From Paludibacteraceae bacterium (lineage in GTDB: Bacteria; Bacteroidota; Bacteroidia; Bacteroidales; Paludibacteraceae), in assembly GCA_017384225.1 (NCBI GenBank), contig JAFNUD010000024.1:1-53708 (forward strand): DNA of 53,708 nucleotides, written 5' to 3'. The position numbers were made by a program, and so were the translations under genes. How positions within the stretch are numbered: position 1 is the first letter of the stretch; every line of letters starts with the position of its first letter. Positions 1-9,237 of the stretch are shown piece after piece. A model generated the notes under the pieces. That model was not told the DNA's origin. It worked only from the letters and a program-made list of their open reading frames with translations, and made no database searches.

Positions 1-3000
1 CTATCGCTACGATAATTATCTTTTGCCAGCAATGCCACTGGAATTGAATCGATATTCTCACGTACATCCACCATCATTGGTACTTGCTCTGAAAGCGTGT
101 ACATATTTAGCGGGGTAACTACCACATTGCTCATCTCAACACCTGATGAGATAAACAAAGCATCTTCACCAATTTGATAACGATCACTGGCAGTAGGGCT
201 AGCAGCTAGTATAGCGCGCGCAGAAGCTCTATCTGTATAGGCATATAGACTCATCGTCATGGGGCGGCTATATGGCACATTTGAAACAGATGACTGACGA
301 GGAGCTACAGGTTGTGGTTCGCCTTTTTCTAACGACATAACATCTCTTGGCGATAATGTAAGGTGACTCGGCTTGAGGTTAATCGTTAGCGATTGGGAAT
401 TGCTATTGGTATGTAACATAACCGAAGTCATTGGTGGTAAGAAGCGTCCGTTGTCGTCAAGGGCTTGTGTAGATGCTCCCCATTGGTTGTCGGTGATATA
501 GGAGTATGCGCCAGTCCAAGTGGTTCCATTATCCTCATGCAACTTCTTCATATCAATCAATGCCATCGTTGGGTTGCCAAAGAGGAAGGATTGGTTCGCC
601 CCACTCACTTCATTCGTCAATGTGATTGACATGGCAAGATTTTCGCCTTCGCCTGTTGGCGTAAATGCCAAGCGTCCTGCATTTGCACGACTGAGTTGAC
701 CTGTTGTTTGACTCGTTTCATCGCCTTCTGGAGAGAAATAAGCATATTCTGTGTCTGGCTTTGGTAAACGAATCGTGAGCGTAGTTTCCGTTTGTGGATT
801 ACCCGGTCCGTATCCTCGCATGCTGAAGCCTTTGGCAGGTTCTAATTTTTGTGACAGGGCATTGGAGGTGACGAATGCTGCGCTCGCACTGACATTCACT
901 CCGCCCTTATTCTCGTAGTGCTTTTCTACCGTTTGATTGTAGAATGCTTGGCTGAAAGCGTAGGCAGCATCGCGATGGCGCGTACCTTGGAAGTTAGATA
1001 CCACGAATGGATTCAACTCCTCTACCTTTTCGCCATCGTTCCACCAACCGCTATGTGGTACAAACATATCGCCCGAATACATATCTTGCAGCGGAGCCGA
1101 TACGGTGTTCCATGTGGCAGAAGGGATAACCATATCCACGAATGCTTGTTCGTACTGGAGCAAGTGTTGATTGTGGATATGTGCACCTGATGCGAAGTAT
1201 ATTTTGCCGCAAGTAAATGGAGATGCATGCACATCCATTGGATAGTGATTGTGGTCGTGCACAAATGGATAGTGCTCGTATTCATCAATGGTTGGCAGTT
1301 TAACTCCTTCAGCTCGTGGTACATTACCAATAATCACTTCTGAACCTGCCATAGGTACATAACCTTCCGTTAGCTCATTTCGTTGTATCTTGCCATCGGG
1401 TGTACCTCCTGGTGTACCATTGCCAGAGTCATTCCATCCCATCCAGTTGCCATCGAGTCCCCAACCGTCATAGATACCGGTAGTAGGTGCCCATATTACG
1501 CGGTCTGGCAGGACCAACAGACGGAAATACACCATACCTACGCGACAACCAGTATTATTAGATCCAATATGAGTTTTTCCTCCGTTGTCCGTAAAGCGCA
1601 TACGCATCATATACGTCTCACCTATTTCAAAAGAGGTGGGAGCCGTCATTTGTTGCCCAGTGGTGGAATCTACAAAATGGATATTATCATTTAAGTTAGA
1701 TAAGCTGAACTCTATTTTCGTGTTGTCTCCTACCGGGTTTTCTGTCGTTGCTGTATTGATGTCCGTAATCGGTATGGTGATTGTTTTGGTATTATCAGTT
1801 AGGGTGCTATGGAGTACGCGTACGGTAGGTAGTTGGCGCTTTTGCGCATCGGTCTTGTCAGCATTTTTTACAGGCGCGATATTCAATACATGATCGGACG
1901 CGGCTGAAGCAACATGTACCCAAATAGGTTCGGTACAGTCTTGTAGTTGTACAATATTACCACTTTGTTCTGGATATTCTGCTGTGGCAGTTCCATCAAT
2001 TGGATATACCCAATAGCGAACTGTATCTAATGAAGCGAGGTAGAAGGATGTGCTCGATTTGCGCAATTGCAGCCAACCATTATCGTGCAAGTGCTTGATA
2101 ACGGTGTAGTTGAATGGATCAGCAAACGCATGAGGGTCTAATGCTTCGAATTTATCTACTGTCAAGTTGGTATTGAGGGTATCTTGTCGGCGCAAATCAT
2201 AGAGAATCGCTGTCTTTACTTGCGCGCGCGTATAACCATATTTATTCTTGAATTGGACTTCCGCTTGGCGCACTGCTTCTTGGTATTTTGATTCGTGGAT
2301 TTTCGTATTAGCATATACACTATCAAACTCAAATCCTACTAACCAATCGGACAAGACTGCACCGCGCACTTCGTCTAGTTCGCCACCTGTGGTGATTGCC
2401 ATAACGTTTTCAATGACAGAAGTGAGTGTGTAGTAATCATTGGCACAATTATCCAGCGAAAGCGGAATGAATCCCTTTTCTACCTCTTCTTGGTCTCCGT
2501 TGTGTAGGTCGAAGTGCGTAGCCTGGGTAGCATGGAGTGGTGTCTGTAAGTTACACTCAGGAGCCGCCAATTCTTCGGGCACATTGGCCATGCGGAGAGA
2601 GTAGTTGTAGCATTCACGTAAGTACTTGTTTTCGTTAATAGATTCCCCTAGAATAAGATTGCCGTTTTCATCTCTTTCTTTGGCATTTGGTACAATGTGC
2701 ATGACATAGATTAGCCATTTGGATTGTCCTCTGGAATCCGTTGTCTTGATATATGCTTTAGCATGTGTGCTTTTTTCCCCAGTAGGGTCATTTTGCACTT
2801 GATCTACAAGATAATCTTTGAAGCCTTGTACGGTTTGGAAGATTAGTACTTTTTCGTTTCCTTCGGTTGCATTGTGTTCCTCGGGGTCGAAGTCTTGGGT
2901 GGGGATACGCACCGAACCATATTCTTTAGCATCGCTATTCGCCTGATTATCATGGAAATAGGCAGAGTTATCGTTTGTGGTATATTGTAGTTGAATAGGG

Positions 3001-6000
3001 TGTGCGGTGTCATTAGGAGCGTATGCATTTTTCTCCTTGAAGATTTGATAGTACATATACTCGTCTCGTTCTCCCTGGAAATCGGTATAGTCAATACGCA
3101 GTACGACTGCTGTTGAAGACTCGGTGTTGGCATCCGATGAGCAGTTGGTTTGTGCTTGGTAAGAAGCCAGAGGTAGGCGTGAAACGAAAAGCGAGATATC
3201 ATCCACCATAAAGTCGTTACCATTACCACCGGTAGCAAAATTATAGAGCGATACGCGCGTTTCATCGTAACTCTTGTCGCTCAATACAGGGAACACGATT
3301 TGTTGCCAACCTGAATTTGCCTTCAATGTTCCCGCAAAATACACACTCACATCTTCCCATTCGCCCCAAGTATCATCAGCTTTTCTCTCACGTCCTTCTA
3401 CATTGAATCGGAAGATTGGTGCCACACGACCATCATTGGTACTTGGATTAGGGTTGCATACCCATGCCGAACAATACAATGTTTGTCCAGCACAGATGAC
3501 GGCATCGGTTGAGATACTAATCACGCGTCCCGGTTCCGTGGTACCATCCACGTATAGTGCATAACCATCAGCAGCACCACCATGTTGTTCTGCCTTCGCC
3601 CAGTCCTTGTTGATCTTATTAATCAAGAAATATTCGCCGTAATACGGAATATGTTGATCCGCGCGATTCGAACTCGTTTTACCTAATATATTATAATCAA
3701 CAGCTGTTTGATCCGCATAGTCTCCTCCCTCTTTGGGGTAGTAGTAACCATAGGTACTTTGCTCCCATGGCAAGTGCTTGTTGAGTTGTTTAAGATTGGT
3801 TGTACCAGGCGCGGGGGCTCCGAAACTGAAATCAATATGCTCCAATAATTGATAGTGCTCATTCATCTCATGTATGGACATCAGTCCATTGCCTCCTACT
3901 GGACCACATGCACCATCTTGCACAATCGTGATTTCGAATCGAGCAATCAGAATATCGTGGTCTAATAGGTTACCCGTTTTACTTGTTTTTTCCTTAGGAA
4001 CACGCAATTCGTAGATGACCTTGCCATCGTAATCTGCATCTACGCGTAAGAAGTCTTTGACCGTATAGTTTGGATTGGTGATAGTAGTCGTGCTAACAAC
4101 ATTACCATTCGCATCCAGGTTGGTGCGGTACCATTGGGCTTGCGCATCTTTGCCTACGCGCAGGAGGTTTTGCGCTTTATCAAAGAAGAAATAGCACAAC
4201 TCCGATTCGTGGGAATACTGGGCATAGCGATAGTTGGTCGCCAAGTGCATATCGGTTCCGCGCTCAGCCAAATAGGTATAATTTTCTAAGAATTGACCTG
4301 GATCCATATGCGATTTCTTACATAACTCTCTTGCCATTTCCTCAGCAGGCTTCATGTGGAAGAGTTGTCGGTAAGATAAAGTGGGTTCTTGAATAGAATC
4401 GCGTCTATCGCCAGTGTACCACACTTGATAGTCGGTATAGGCACTTACATCACATGCTATTGTATGATAGGCGTTAGGGTCAATATCGCCTTCTTTGTCT
4501 GTAGGTGTATAATTCCATCCTTTCAGCACGGGTATAGCATTTGTATTTTCGCTATCGCGAGTGAGTGGTCCTCCTTTTGAGTCTCTACCGCTATTGTCAC
4601 CATTTTTATTGTTCGTACCATATAGTCCGCGAGATTCGCCATACTCCGTGTTAATGGCTCGGAATGCGGTGCCATTACCTCCACGAGGGGATGTTACCCA
4701 CGAAGTACGTTTTTGTTGATCCGAATTCCAATACGGATCACCACCATCACCAGTAGCGGAATCGTAGTCGTACCAACGCATATAGCCAAAGAAATTGGCT
4801 TCGGCTAATTGTAGTTGTATGTCTTGATTTGGTGTGTAGTAGATGGTGCGCTCTGTGGTGTGTACTTGTTGGCGATGCGTTATTGGGTCAAGGGTAGCAT
4901 CTTCGGCAATACCTTTGTAGTGCTTGAACTTCATGCTTCCTACACCTTGCTTGCGTTGATTGATGATAGGCATGATAACGCCCGAGTGCTCGTGCGGTTG
5001 TCCATCCGATCCCTTGGTCAAGGTGAATGTACCATACAATCGCGCTCTGCGGTAGACATCATTATTGACTTGTGCAACCACGGTGACGGAGTTTTTGGTA
5101 ATAGAACCGTCTTCAACGCGCAACCAATTGACAGGTGTTGTTGTGTCGTCCAATGTGGTACAGGTGAAATTTACTGTCAAGTCGTTATGTCCGTCTTCAT
5201 CCACATCAAAATCTTGCAGTGGAATAGAGGTACGTGGATAGGTATATACTCGCTCTATCACTTGATTGTCCACATCATAGTAGGAGAGACCGTGTTGGTG
5301 GTAACCATCGATTTGAATAAGATGCTCGCCACCATCGCCATCAAAGGTGTATGTCGAAGGGGAAACGGTAAACTCAAACTCAGGCAATTCCTCCGTGTGA
5401 TAGGATTTGCGTATAATGCGCATCTGGTGCTTGTATAGTGTGTTTTTGTATGTCCACGTTGCTTCCAGATAGTCCACGTAGTTATCCCATGTTTCCACTG
5501 CATCGTTGTGCTTGCGCTTTAATCCCATCGGACTTTTTCCTAAGGCATTCAGTGTTATTTCCCATGCCAAATTATCTTCGGAGATGTTTTCTCCTACTTC
5601 AAACGACATCATAGGGCGATTCGCTTCTTCTGCCGATGTATATCCGCCAGGCGAAAGGGTGAGGGTGGAAGTGGTATTATTGTCAGAGTTGGAATTCCAT
5701 TTGAACATTGGGCTTATATCGTATGTCTCAATCAAATCACTCAAATCACGCTCCTCGATAACCTCCAACAAAAGTTTTTTGTCGCTGCCATCTGTTCGCA
5801 CACATGCCACATAGGTACTGTCGCGAAGATCTACTACAAAGCGAATCTTCTTCGTTTGCACAATGCTTTCATTGGATACAGATTGTTCAATATTGTTGGC
5901 ATCTCTATAGGTGGGTTTTACTAAACTAAAATCGTATGCTTCAGGTGAGAAATATGCTCCAAAACCGACATTCCCCCGCTTCTTCTCCCATTTTTCGATA

Positions 6001-6530
6001 TAGATAGTTTGATTTGCGCTTTGTTGTAATTGCCAAGCGCTTGAGGGAACGGTGAGATAGTATTTCTGAGTGTTATTGTTAGTAGTATATTTATAATACA
6101 TTTTGGCAGCTTCATACTGACCTGCAGTACCAACAGGAGCATTCTGATTGTTAGGAACGTCTCCGTTAAATAATGAGGGATTGTCTGCTAATGCTAAATT
6201 CACACTCACGGTGGGTCTCCACCAACTACCTGATGTTTCCTCATTTACATGCAAATAGTCCCCTGTATTCACATGCTGAAATTGGTATTGACTCAGTGCA
6301 CTTTTTCCGCTGCCTGTATATTTACACCACACAATCTTCCATAGGGCATTATCATTTGGTTCGCCGTGTGCAATAATGGTAGTTCCGTTGTCATCTACCA
6401 AAAGGTAGGTGTTATTATAGCGAATGGTAACGGTATCGTTTAATTGCAAAAAGAAAGTACGATTATCTTGCGCTTGCGCTGTCAAGACACAAGCAAAACA
6501 AGTGCAAATAAAGAATAGAAGTCTTTTCAT
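1..6530 (-). CDS. Giant secreted multidomain protein, C-terminal part cut by window edge
   Basis: An open frame runs without a stop from an ATG at 6530 to the left edge, giving 2176 visible codons; the C-terminus lies outside. I spot-checked the frame near 5040, 3240, 1020 and the edge and it is continuous. It begins with a signal peptide (MKRLLFFICTCFACVLTAQA). Residues about 25-115 have repeated QFQHVNTGDYL-like motifs suggestive of a ricin-type beta-trefoil. Around residues 990-1095 is a jelly-roll carbohydrate-binding-like stretch (AGQTLYCSAWVCNPNPS, then FMVDDISLFVSRLP). The rest is beta-rich, typical of exported Bacteroidota surface proteins, so a T9SS sorting domain is expected past the edge. 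It overlaps the stop of the upstream small gene by ATGA, implying translational coupling. Export is well supported; function is unknown. Plus-strand frames inside are shadows. Confidence 0.85.
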   Translation of the reverse strand, partial: MKRLLFFICTCFACVLTAQAQDNRTFFLQLNDTVTIRYNNTYLLVDDNGTTIIAHGEPNDNALWKIVWCKYTGSGKSALSQYQFQHVNTGDYLHVNEETSGSWWRPTVSVNLALADNPSLFNGDVPNNQNAPVGTAGQYEAAKMYYKYTTNNNTQKYYLTVPSSAWQLQQSANQTIYIEKWEKKRGNVGFGAYFSPEAYDFSLVKPTYRDANNIEQSVSNESIVQTKKIRFVVDLRDSTYVACVRTDGSDKKLLLEVIEERDLSDLIETYDISPMFKWNSNSDNNTTSTLTLSPGGYTSAEEANRPMMSFEVGENISEDNLAWEITLNALGKSPMGLKRKHNDAVETWDNYVDYLEATWTYKNTLYKHQMRIIRKSYHTEELPEFEFTVSPSTYTFDGDGGEHLIQIDGYHQHGLSYYDVDNQVIERVYTYPRTSIPLQDFDVDEDGHNDLTVNFTCTTLDDTTTPVNWLRVEDGSITKNSVTVVAQVNNDVYRRARLYGTFTLTKGSDGQPHEHSGVIMPIINQRKQGVGSMKFKHYKGIAEDATLDPITHRQQVHTTERTIYYTPNQDIQLQLAEANFFGYMRWYDYDSATGDGGDPYWNSDQQKRTSWVTSPRGGNGTAFRAINTEYGESRGLYGTNNKNGDNSGRDSKGGPLTRDSENTNAIPVLKGWNYTPTDKEGDIDPNAYHTIACDVSAYTDYQVWYTGDRRDSIQEPTLSYRQLFHMKPAEEMARELCKKSHMDPGQFLENYTYLAERGTDMHLATNYRYAQYSHESELCYFFFDKAQNLLRVGKDAQAQWYRTNLDANGNVVSTTTITNPNYTVKDFLRVDADYDGKVIYELRVPKEKTSKTGNLLDHDILIARFEITIVQDGACGPVGGNGLMSIHEMNEHYQLLEHIDFSFGAPAPGTTNLKQLNKHLPWEQSTYGYYYPKEGGDYADQTAVDYNILGKTSSNRADQHIPYYGEYFLINKINKDWAKAEQHGGAADGYALYVDGTTEPGRVISISTDAVICAGQTLYCSAWVCNPNPSTNDGRVAPIFRFNVEGRERKADDTWGEWEDVSVYFAGTLKANSGWQQIVFPVLSDKSYDETRVSLYNFATGGNGNDFMVDDISLFVSRLPLASYQAQTNCSSDANTESSTAVVLRIDYTDFQGERDEYMYYQIFKEKNAYAPNDTAHPIQLQYTTNDNSAYFHDNQANSDAKEYGSVRIPTQDFDPEEHNATEGNEKVLIFQTVQGFKDYLVDQVQNDPTGEKSTHAKAYIKTTDSRGQSKWLIYVMHIVPNAKERDENGNLILGESINENKYLRECYNYSLRMANVPEELAAPECNLQTPLHATQATHFDLHNGDQEEVEKGFIPLSLDNCANDYYTLTSVIENVMAITTGGELDEVRGAVLSDWLVGFEFDSVYANTKIHESKYQEAVRQAEVQFKNKYGYTRAQVKTAILYDLRRQDTLNTNLTVDKFEALDPHAFADPFNYTVIKHLHDNGWLQLRKSSTSFYLASLDTVRYWVYPIDGTATAEYPEQSGNIVQLQDCTEPIWVHVASAASDHVLNIAPVKNADKTDAQKRQLPTVRVLHSTLTDNTKTITIPITDINTATTENPVGDNTKIEFSLSNLNDNIHFVDSTTGQQMTAPTSFEIGETYMMRMRFTDNGGKTHIGSNNTGCRVGMVYFRLLVLPDRVIWAPTTGIYDGWGLDGNWMGWNDSGNGTPGGTPDGKIQRNELTEGYVPMAGSEVIIGNVPRAEGVKLPTIDEYEHYPFVHDHNHYPMDVHASPFTCGKIYFASGAHIHNQHLLQYEQAFVDMVIPSATWNTVSAPLQDMYSGDMFVPHSGWWNDGEKVEELNPFVVSNFQGTRHRDAAYAFSQAFYNQTVEKHYENKGGVNVSASAAFVTSNALSQKLEPAKGFSMRGYGPGNPQTETTLTIRLPKPDTEYAYFSPEGDETSQTTGQLSRANAGRLAFTPTGEGENLAMSITLTNEVSGANQSFLFGNPTMALIDMKKLHEDNGTTWTGAYSYITDNQWGASTQALDDNGRFLPPMTSVMLHTNSNSQSLTINLKPSHLTLSPRDVMSLEKGEPQPVAPRQSSVSNVPYSRPMTMSLYAYTDRASARAILAASPTASDRYQIGEDALFISSGVEMSNVVVTPLNMYTLSEQVPMMVDVRENIDSIPVALLAKDNYRSD

Positions 6531-6967
6531 AAGGCTTTAGAAATTTTGCGGTTACGGAAAATCTTAGTTAGGATATAGGCACAAGCCATTGCCAGCATAG
6601 GCAATAGCATATCGCCCACGGGCAACAACTCACCCGTATAATCACCATCCTCACGACCAGAACCCGAGTCGGATGTAGTATTCGTGCGCGGAAGAGCGTT
6701 CTTGAGAGTGTTGCATTCTGCGACAGAGGTGTAATATTGTCCTATATCTTGTGACATGGAAACGAACGACCCAGTGCCTGTCGCTGCCAAATGCGCATAT
6801 CCTATACCAGAAGTGGAAAAAGTGTGCACCTCTTTGTCGGAAGTTAATACGGTAAAGGGGGAGTTAGAGGCATTGGCATGGGTGTTCAGACTCCCGCTAT
6901 TCGTATAACTTTCTCTAAAAGAGAAGCTCTTGTAAGAGTTACTATACGATACTTCGTTGTCAAACAT
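6527..6967 (-). CDS. Small protein with C-terminal membrane anchor preceded by PVGD motif
   Basis: This encodes 146 residues with no N-terminal signal peptide. The first 110 residues are rich in Ser, Thr, Asn and Gly and look poorly folded. The C-terminus has the order PVGD motif, hydrophobic helix (MLLPMLAMACAYILTKIF), then basic residues RNRK. This three-part tail resembles sorting signals used by exosortase- or sortase-like enzymes, and an exosortase-like gene lies at 26918-27511; a link between the two is inference. Its stop codon overlaps the ATG of the giant secreted protein (ATGA), so the two are probably one operon from the promoter at 6994-7025. I do not recognise a family for the body of the protein. 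Confidence 0.6.
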   Translation of the reverse strand: MFDNEVSYSNSYKSFSFRESYTNSGSLNTHANASNSPFTVLTSDKEVHTFSTSGIGYAHLAATGTGSFVSMSQDIGQYYTSVAECNTLKNALPRTNTTSDSGSGREDGDYTGELLPVGDMLLPMLAMACAYILTKIFRNRKISKAL

Positions 6968-6993
6968 GTTATTATAAAATACAAATTAAACCG

Positions 6994-7025
6994 CAAAGTT
7001 ACAAAAAATTAGCGAGATTATCAAT
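6994..7025 (-). promoter_or_regulatory. Promoter for the small anchor/giant secreted protein operon
   Basis: On the minus strand a TAACTTTG -7 element (plus 6994-7001) is preceded 20 bp upstream by an ATTG -33-like box (7022-7025), fitting the Bacteroidota consensus. A tract of nine C (7050-7058) lies about 25 bp upstream of the -33 box and could vary by slippage; that effect is inference. Confidence 0.55.
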
Positions 7026-7197
7026 CGAATATCCAAATTTTTAACATTACCCCCCCCCATTTATTTTCATTTTGTAAAGTCGAAGTAACAAAATCGGGTG
7101 TAGGGTGTAGTGAACGGCGCGGAGCGCCTACAGGTGATGAGGCGATGAGGCGAGAGGGGAAAGGCGAAAGGCGGGAAATTTTAAGAAAAATGAAAAT

Positions 7198-7245
7198 ATT
7201 TTTGGCGGATTCAAAACATTTTTGTATCTTTGCAGCCAAAAATAA
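7198..7245. repeat. Left copy of 48-bp direct repeat flanking the ATPase gene
   Basis: This copy aligns without gaps to 8661-8708 (offset 1463) with 37 of 48 positions identical, including the first 21 in a row. It contains the functional promoter. The right copy has lost the -7 box. Confidence 0.8.
7201..7232 (+). promoter_or_regulatory. Promoter of the DUF234-type ATPase gene
   Basis: TTTG (7201-7204), a 20-bp spacer and TATCTTTG (7225-7232) match the Bacteroidota promoter exactly. Transcription should begin near 7239, which rules out the in-frame TTG at 7230 as the start and supports the ATG at 7254. Confidence 0.75.
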
Positions 7246-7253
7246 ATATTTCC

Positions 7254-8657
7254 ATGAAACTAATAGGTCGTAAAATTGAACAAGAAGAGTTGAGAAGACT
7301 TTCTCAAAGTGAACAACCAGAGTTTGCGGTGGTCTATGGTCGCCGTCGTGTAGGAAAAACATTCCTTATCCGCTCATTCTTCAAAGATAACTTTACATTC
7401 TATACAACAGGTGTAGCACGAGGTTCGCGAAAAGAACAGTTGCGACATTTCTCTGACGCATTGCACCAACAATGTTCTGATCTTCCTGCTACAATAGCCG
7501 AGGACTGGTATGAGGTGTTTGCTCGTTTGCGTACACTTATCAGTAAATCTCGCCAGCGTCGAAAAGTAGTTTTCCTGGACGAGTTGCCATGGATGGACAC
7601 ACAGAAATCGGAGTTTGTGAAGGCGTTGGAACTGTTCTGGAATGAATGGGGAAGTACACGCAATGACCTATTGCTGATTGTTTGTGGTAGTGCAGCCTCA
7701 TGGATGGTAAAGAACATCATCAAGAATAGAGGTGGATTGCACAATCGTTTGACATGCAAGCTCCGTCTGAATCCATTTAACTTGCAAGAAACAAGTCTAT
7801 TCTTACACGAGAAAGGTATCAATTGGATGGATGAAACTATTGCTGAGTGCTATATGGTAATGGGCGGAATACCATATTACCTGATGCAGCTGGACAAGTC
7901 ATATAGTCTTGCTCAGAACATAGATCGCTTGTTCTTCCGAGAGAATGCATTGTTGGCTGACGAAGCGGAAAATCTATATCGTTCACTATTCAAGAAGTCG
8001 GAGGATTATGTACGCATTATCGAAGCGTTGGTAAGTAAGAGAAGTGGTTTAACGCGCGACGAAATCATTCAAGCAACAGGATTAAGTGATGGCGGAGGAT
8101 TGACCCGTATGCTGACGGAATTGTCCGAATGCGGATTTATACGAACATACGAACCGCTTGGTATGCGGTCAAAGATATACCAACTGAATGACTTCTATAC
8201 GCTATTTTACTATATGTTTGTAGCGAGCAAGAAAGCATACGATGAGAATATGTGGATGCATATTCAAGGTAAGCCCAGTTATACAACTTGGTTGGGATTG
8301 AGTTTCGAACGCCTATGTTTTGCTCATATATCGCAAATTCGTCATGCGCTTCAGTTGGATGCTATTGCCACAAAGACCTATTCGCTCTATACGGAGAAAT
8401 CGCAAATGGATATGGTGATAGAGCGTGCAGACAATGTCATCAACCTTTGCGAGATGAAATATACGCAACAGCCATATGCTTTGGATAGGTTGGAGGCAGA
8501 GAAAATAGTCAATCGTATGGCTCCTTTGCAGACATTGAACCGCAAGCGACATAATGTGCAGTGCGTATTAGTCACTAAACAACAAGCAAAACAGAATAGT
8601 TACTATAACTCGTTAGTAACTAAAAACATAACCTTATCAGATTTGATGAATGATTGA
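7254..8657 (+). CDS. DUF234-type AAA ATPase (archaeal-ATPase-like)
   Basis: This 467-residue protein has an ATPase domain at the N-terminus. The Walker A is GRRRVGKT near residue 32 and the Walker B is KVVFLDELPW near residue 105, as in the PF01637 family. A winged-helix region follows (about 255-310). The C-terminal region carries D-x-V then EMKY (QMDMVIERAD, NLCEMKY), matching the PD-(D/E)xK-like nuclease motif of DUF234 proteins. The family is scattered through Bacteroidota as single genes; its role is unsettled, with DNA-related or toxin-like functions proposed. It stands alone with its own promoter and is bracketed by the 48-bp direct repeat, suggesting acquisition or duplication as a unit. 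The ATG at 7254 was chosen because the promoter lies over the longer frame. Confidence 0.9.
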   Translation: MKLIGRKIEQEELRRLSQSEQPEFAVVYGRRRVGKTFLIRSFFKDNFTFYTTGVARGSRKEQLRHFSDALHQQCSDLPATIAEDWYEVFARLRTLISKSRQRRKVVFLDELPWMDTQKSEFVKALELFWNEWGSTRNDLLLIVCGSAASWMVKNIIKNRGGLHNRLTCKLRLNPFNLQETSLFLHEKGINWMDETIAECYMVMGGIPYYLMQLDKSYSLAQNIDRLFFRENALLADEAENLYRSLFKKSEDYVRIIEALVSKRSGLTRDEIIQATGLSDGGGLTRMLTELSECGFIRTYEPLGMRSKIYQLNDFYTLFYYMFVASKKAYDENMWMHIQGKPSYTTWLGLSFERLCFAHISQIRHALQLDAIATKTYSLYTEKSQMDMVIERADNVINLCEMKYTQQPYALDRLEAEKIVNRMAPLQTLNRKRHNVQCVLVTKQQAKQNSYYNSLVTKNITLSDLMND

Positions 8658-8660
8658 TTT

Positions 8661-8708
8661 ATTTTTGGCGGATTCAAAACAAAAATGTAATTAAACAGCC
8701 AATAATAT
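8661..8708. repeat. Right copy of 48-bp direct repeat flanking the ATPase gene
   Basis: This is identical to 7198-7218 over 8661-8681, with diverged middle and a conserved CAGCCAA end (8696-8702). It begins 4 bp after the ATPase stop codon. GATGAGGC octamer repeats lie just beyond it (8715-8736) and also just before the left copy (7135-7152). Confidence 0.8.
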
Positions 8709-8739
8709 AAGAGCAATGAGGCGATGAGGCGATGAGGTA

Positions 8740-8779
8740 AAAAGAAGAGACCACCGCGTCATCACGACGAAGTGGTCTC
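8740..8779 (-). terminator. Rho-independent terminator for the leftward phage-like genes
   Basis: GAGACCAC (8747-8754) pairs with GTGGTCTC (8772-8779). Read on the minus strand the stem is followed by a T-rich run, placing the signal about 40 bp after the stop of the spanin-like gene. Confidence 0.75.
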
Positions 8780-8817
8780 GGCAAGATTACTATGAAAACA
8801 AAACAACTTAACTAAAT

Positions 8818-9237
8818 TTACTTTATGTTATACCGTATTCTGATTATGGCATATAGGAGCAGCAATGCCATGAGTGTCCAGAGGATAGCGGTGCAGCGTT
8901 TGTAGAACGGTGGGATATATGCCCGCGGTGGGTATTCAATGACCTCAACAATGCTGTCGGTATGGATAATGGTATCGTGGATTATCGAATTTTGAATTTT
9001 GAATTTTGAATTAAGAGCATCACGGTACACTTCCTTGGTGATATAGACCGTGTCGTGGATAGTACGCTCACGATAAATGACGGAATCGTGGCGAAAAACG
9101 GTGTCATGAAGCACGACGGTATCGTGGTGCGAGGTATGAGTTATGAGTGATGAGTTATAAACATCACTGTGGGCGACATCAAGGCTTCTGCATGATACAA
9201 GAAGGAAGAAAAGAAAAAGGGAGGAAAGATAACGCAT
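8818..9237 (-). CDS. Small lipoprotein with C-terminal membrane helix, spanin-like
   Basis: The start at 9237 (MRYLSSLFLFFLLVSC) gives a lipoprotein signal with the lipobox Cys at residue 16; the longer frame from 9270 hides this signal. The centre consists of HDT/HDS-V repeats (HDTVVLHDTVFRHDS), common in small envelope proteins of Bacteroidales prophages. A membrane helix near the C-terminus (ILWTLMALLLLYAII) ends in basic residues. A lipid anchor plus an inner-membrane helix next to a lysozyme and a holin-like protein fits a unimolecular spanin; this is inference from context. Two tandem heptamer tracts lie in frame: AATTTTG-type at 8988-9015 (encoding LNSKFKIQNS) and TATGAGT-type at 9135-9155 (encoding NSSLITHTS). 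Confidence 0.6.
   Translation of the reverse strand: MRYLSSLFLFFLLVSCRSLDVAHSDVYNSSLITHTSHHDTVVLHDTVFRHDSVIYRERTIHDTVYITKEVYRDALNSKFKIQNSIIHDTIIHTDSIVEVIEYPPRAYIPPFYKRCTAILWTLMALLLLYAIIRIRYNIK

Noticed and set aside
4815-5438. A 207-residue plus-strand frame
   Set aside because: It lies opposite the giant secreted protein, whose frame, signal peptide and length are far better supported.
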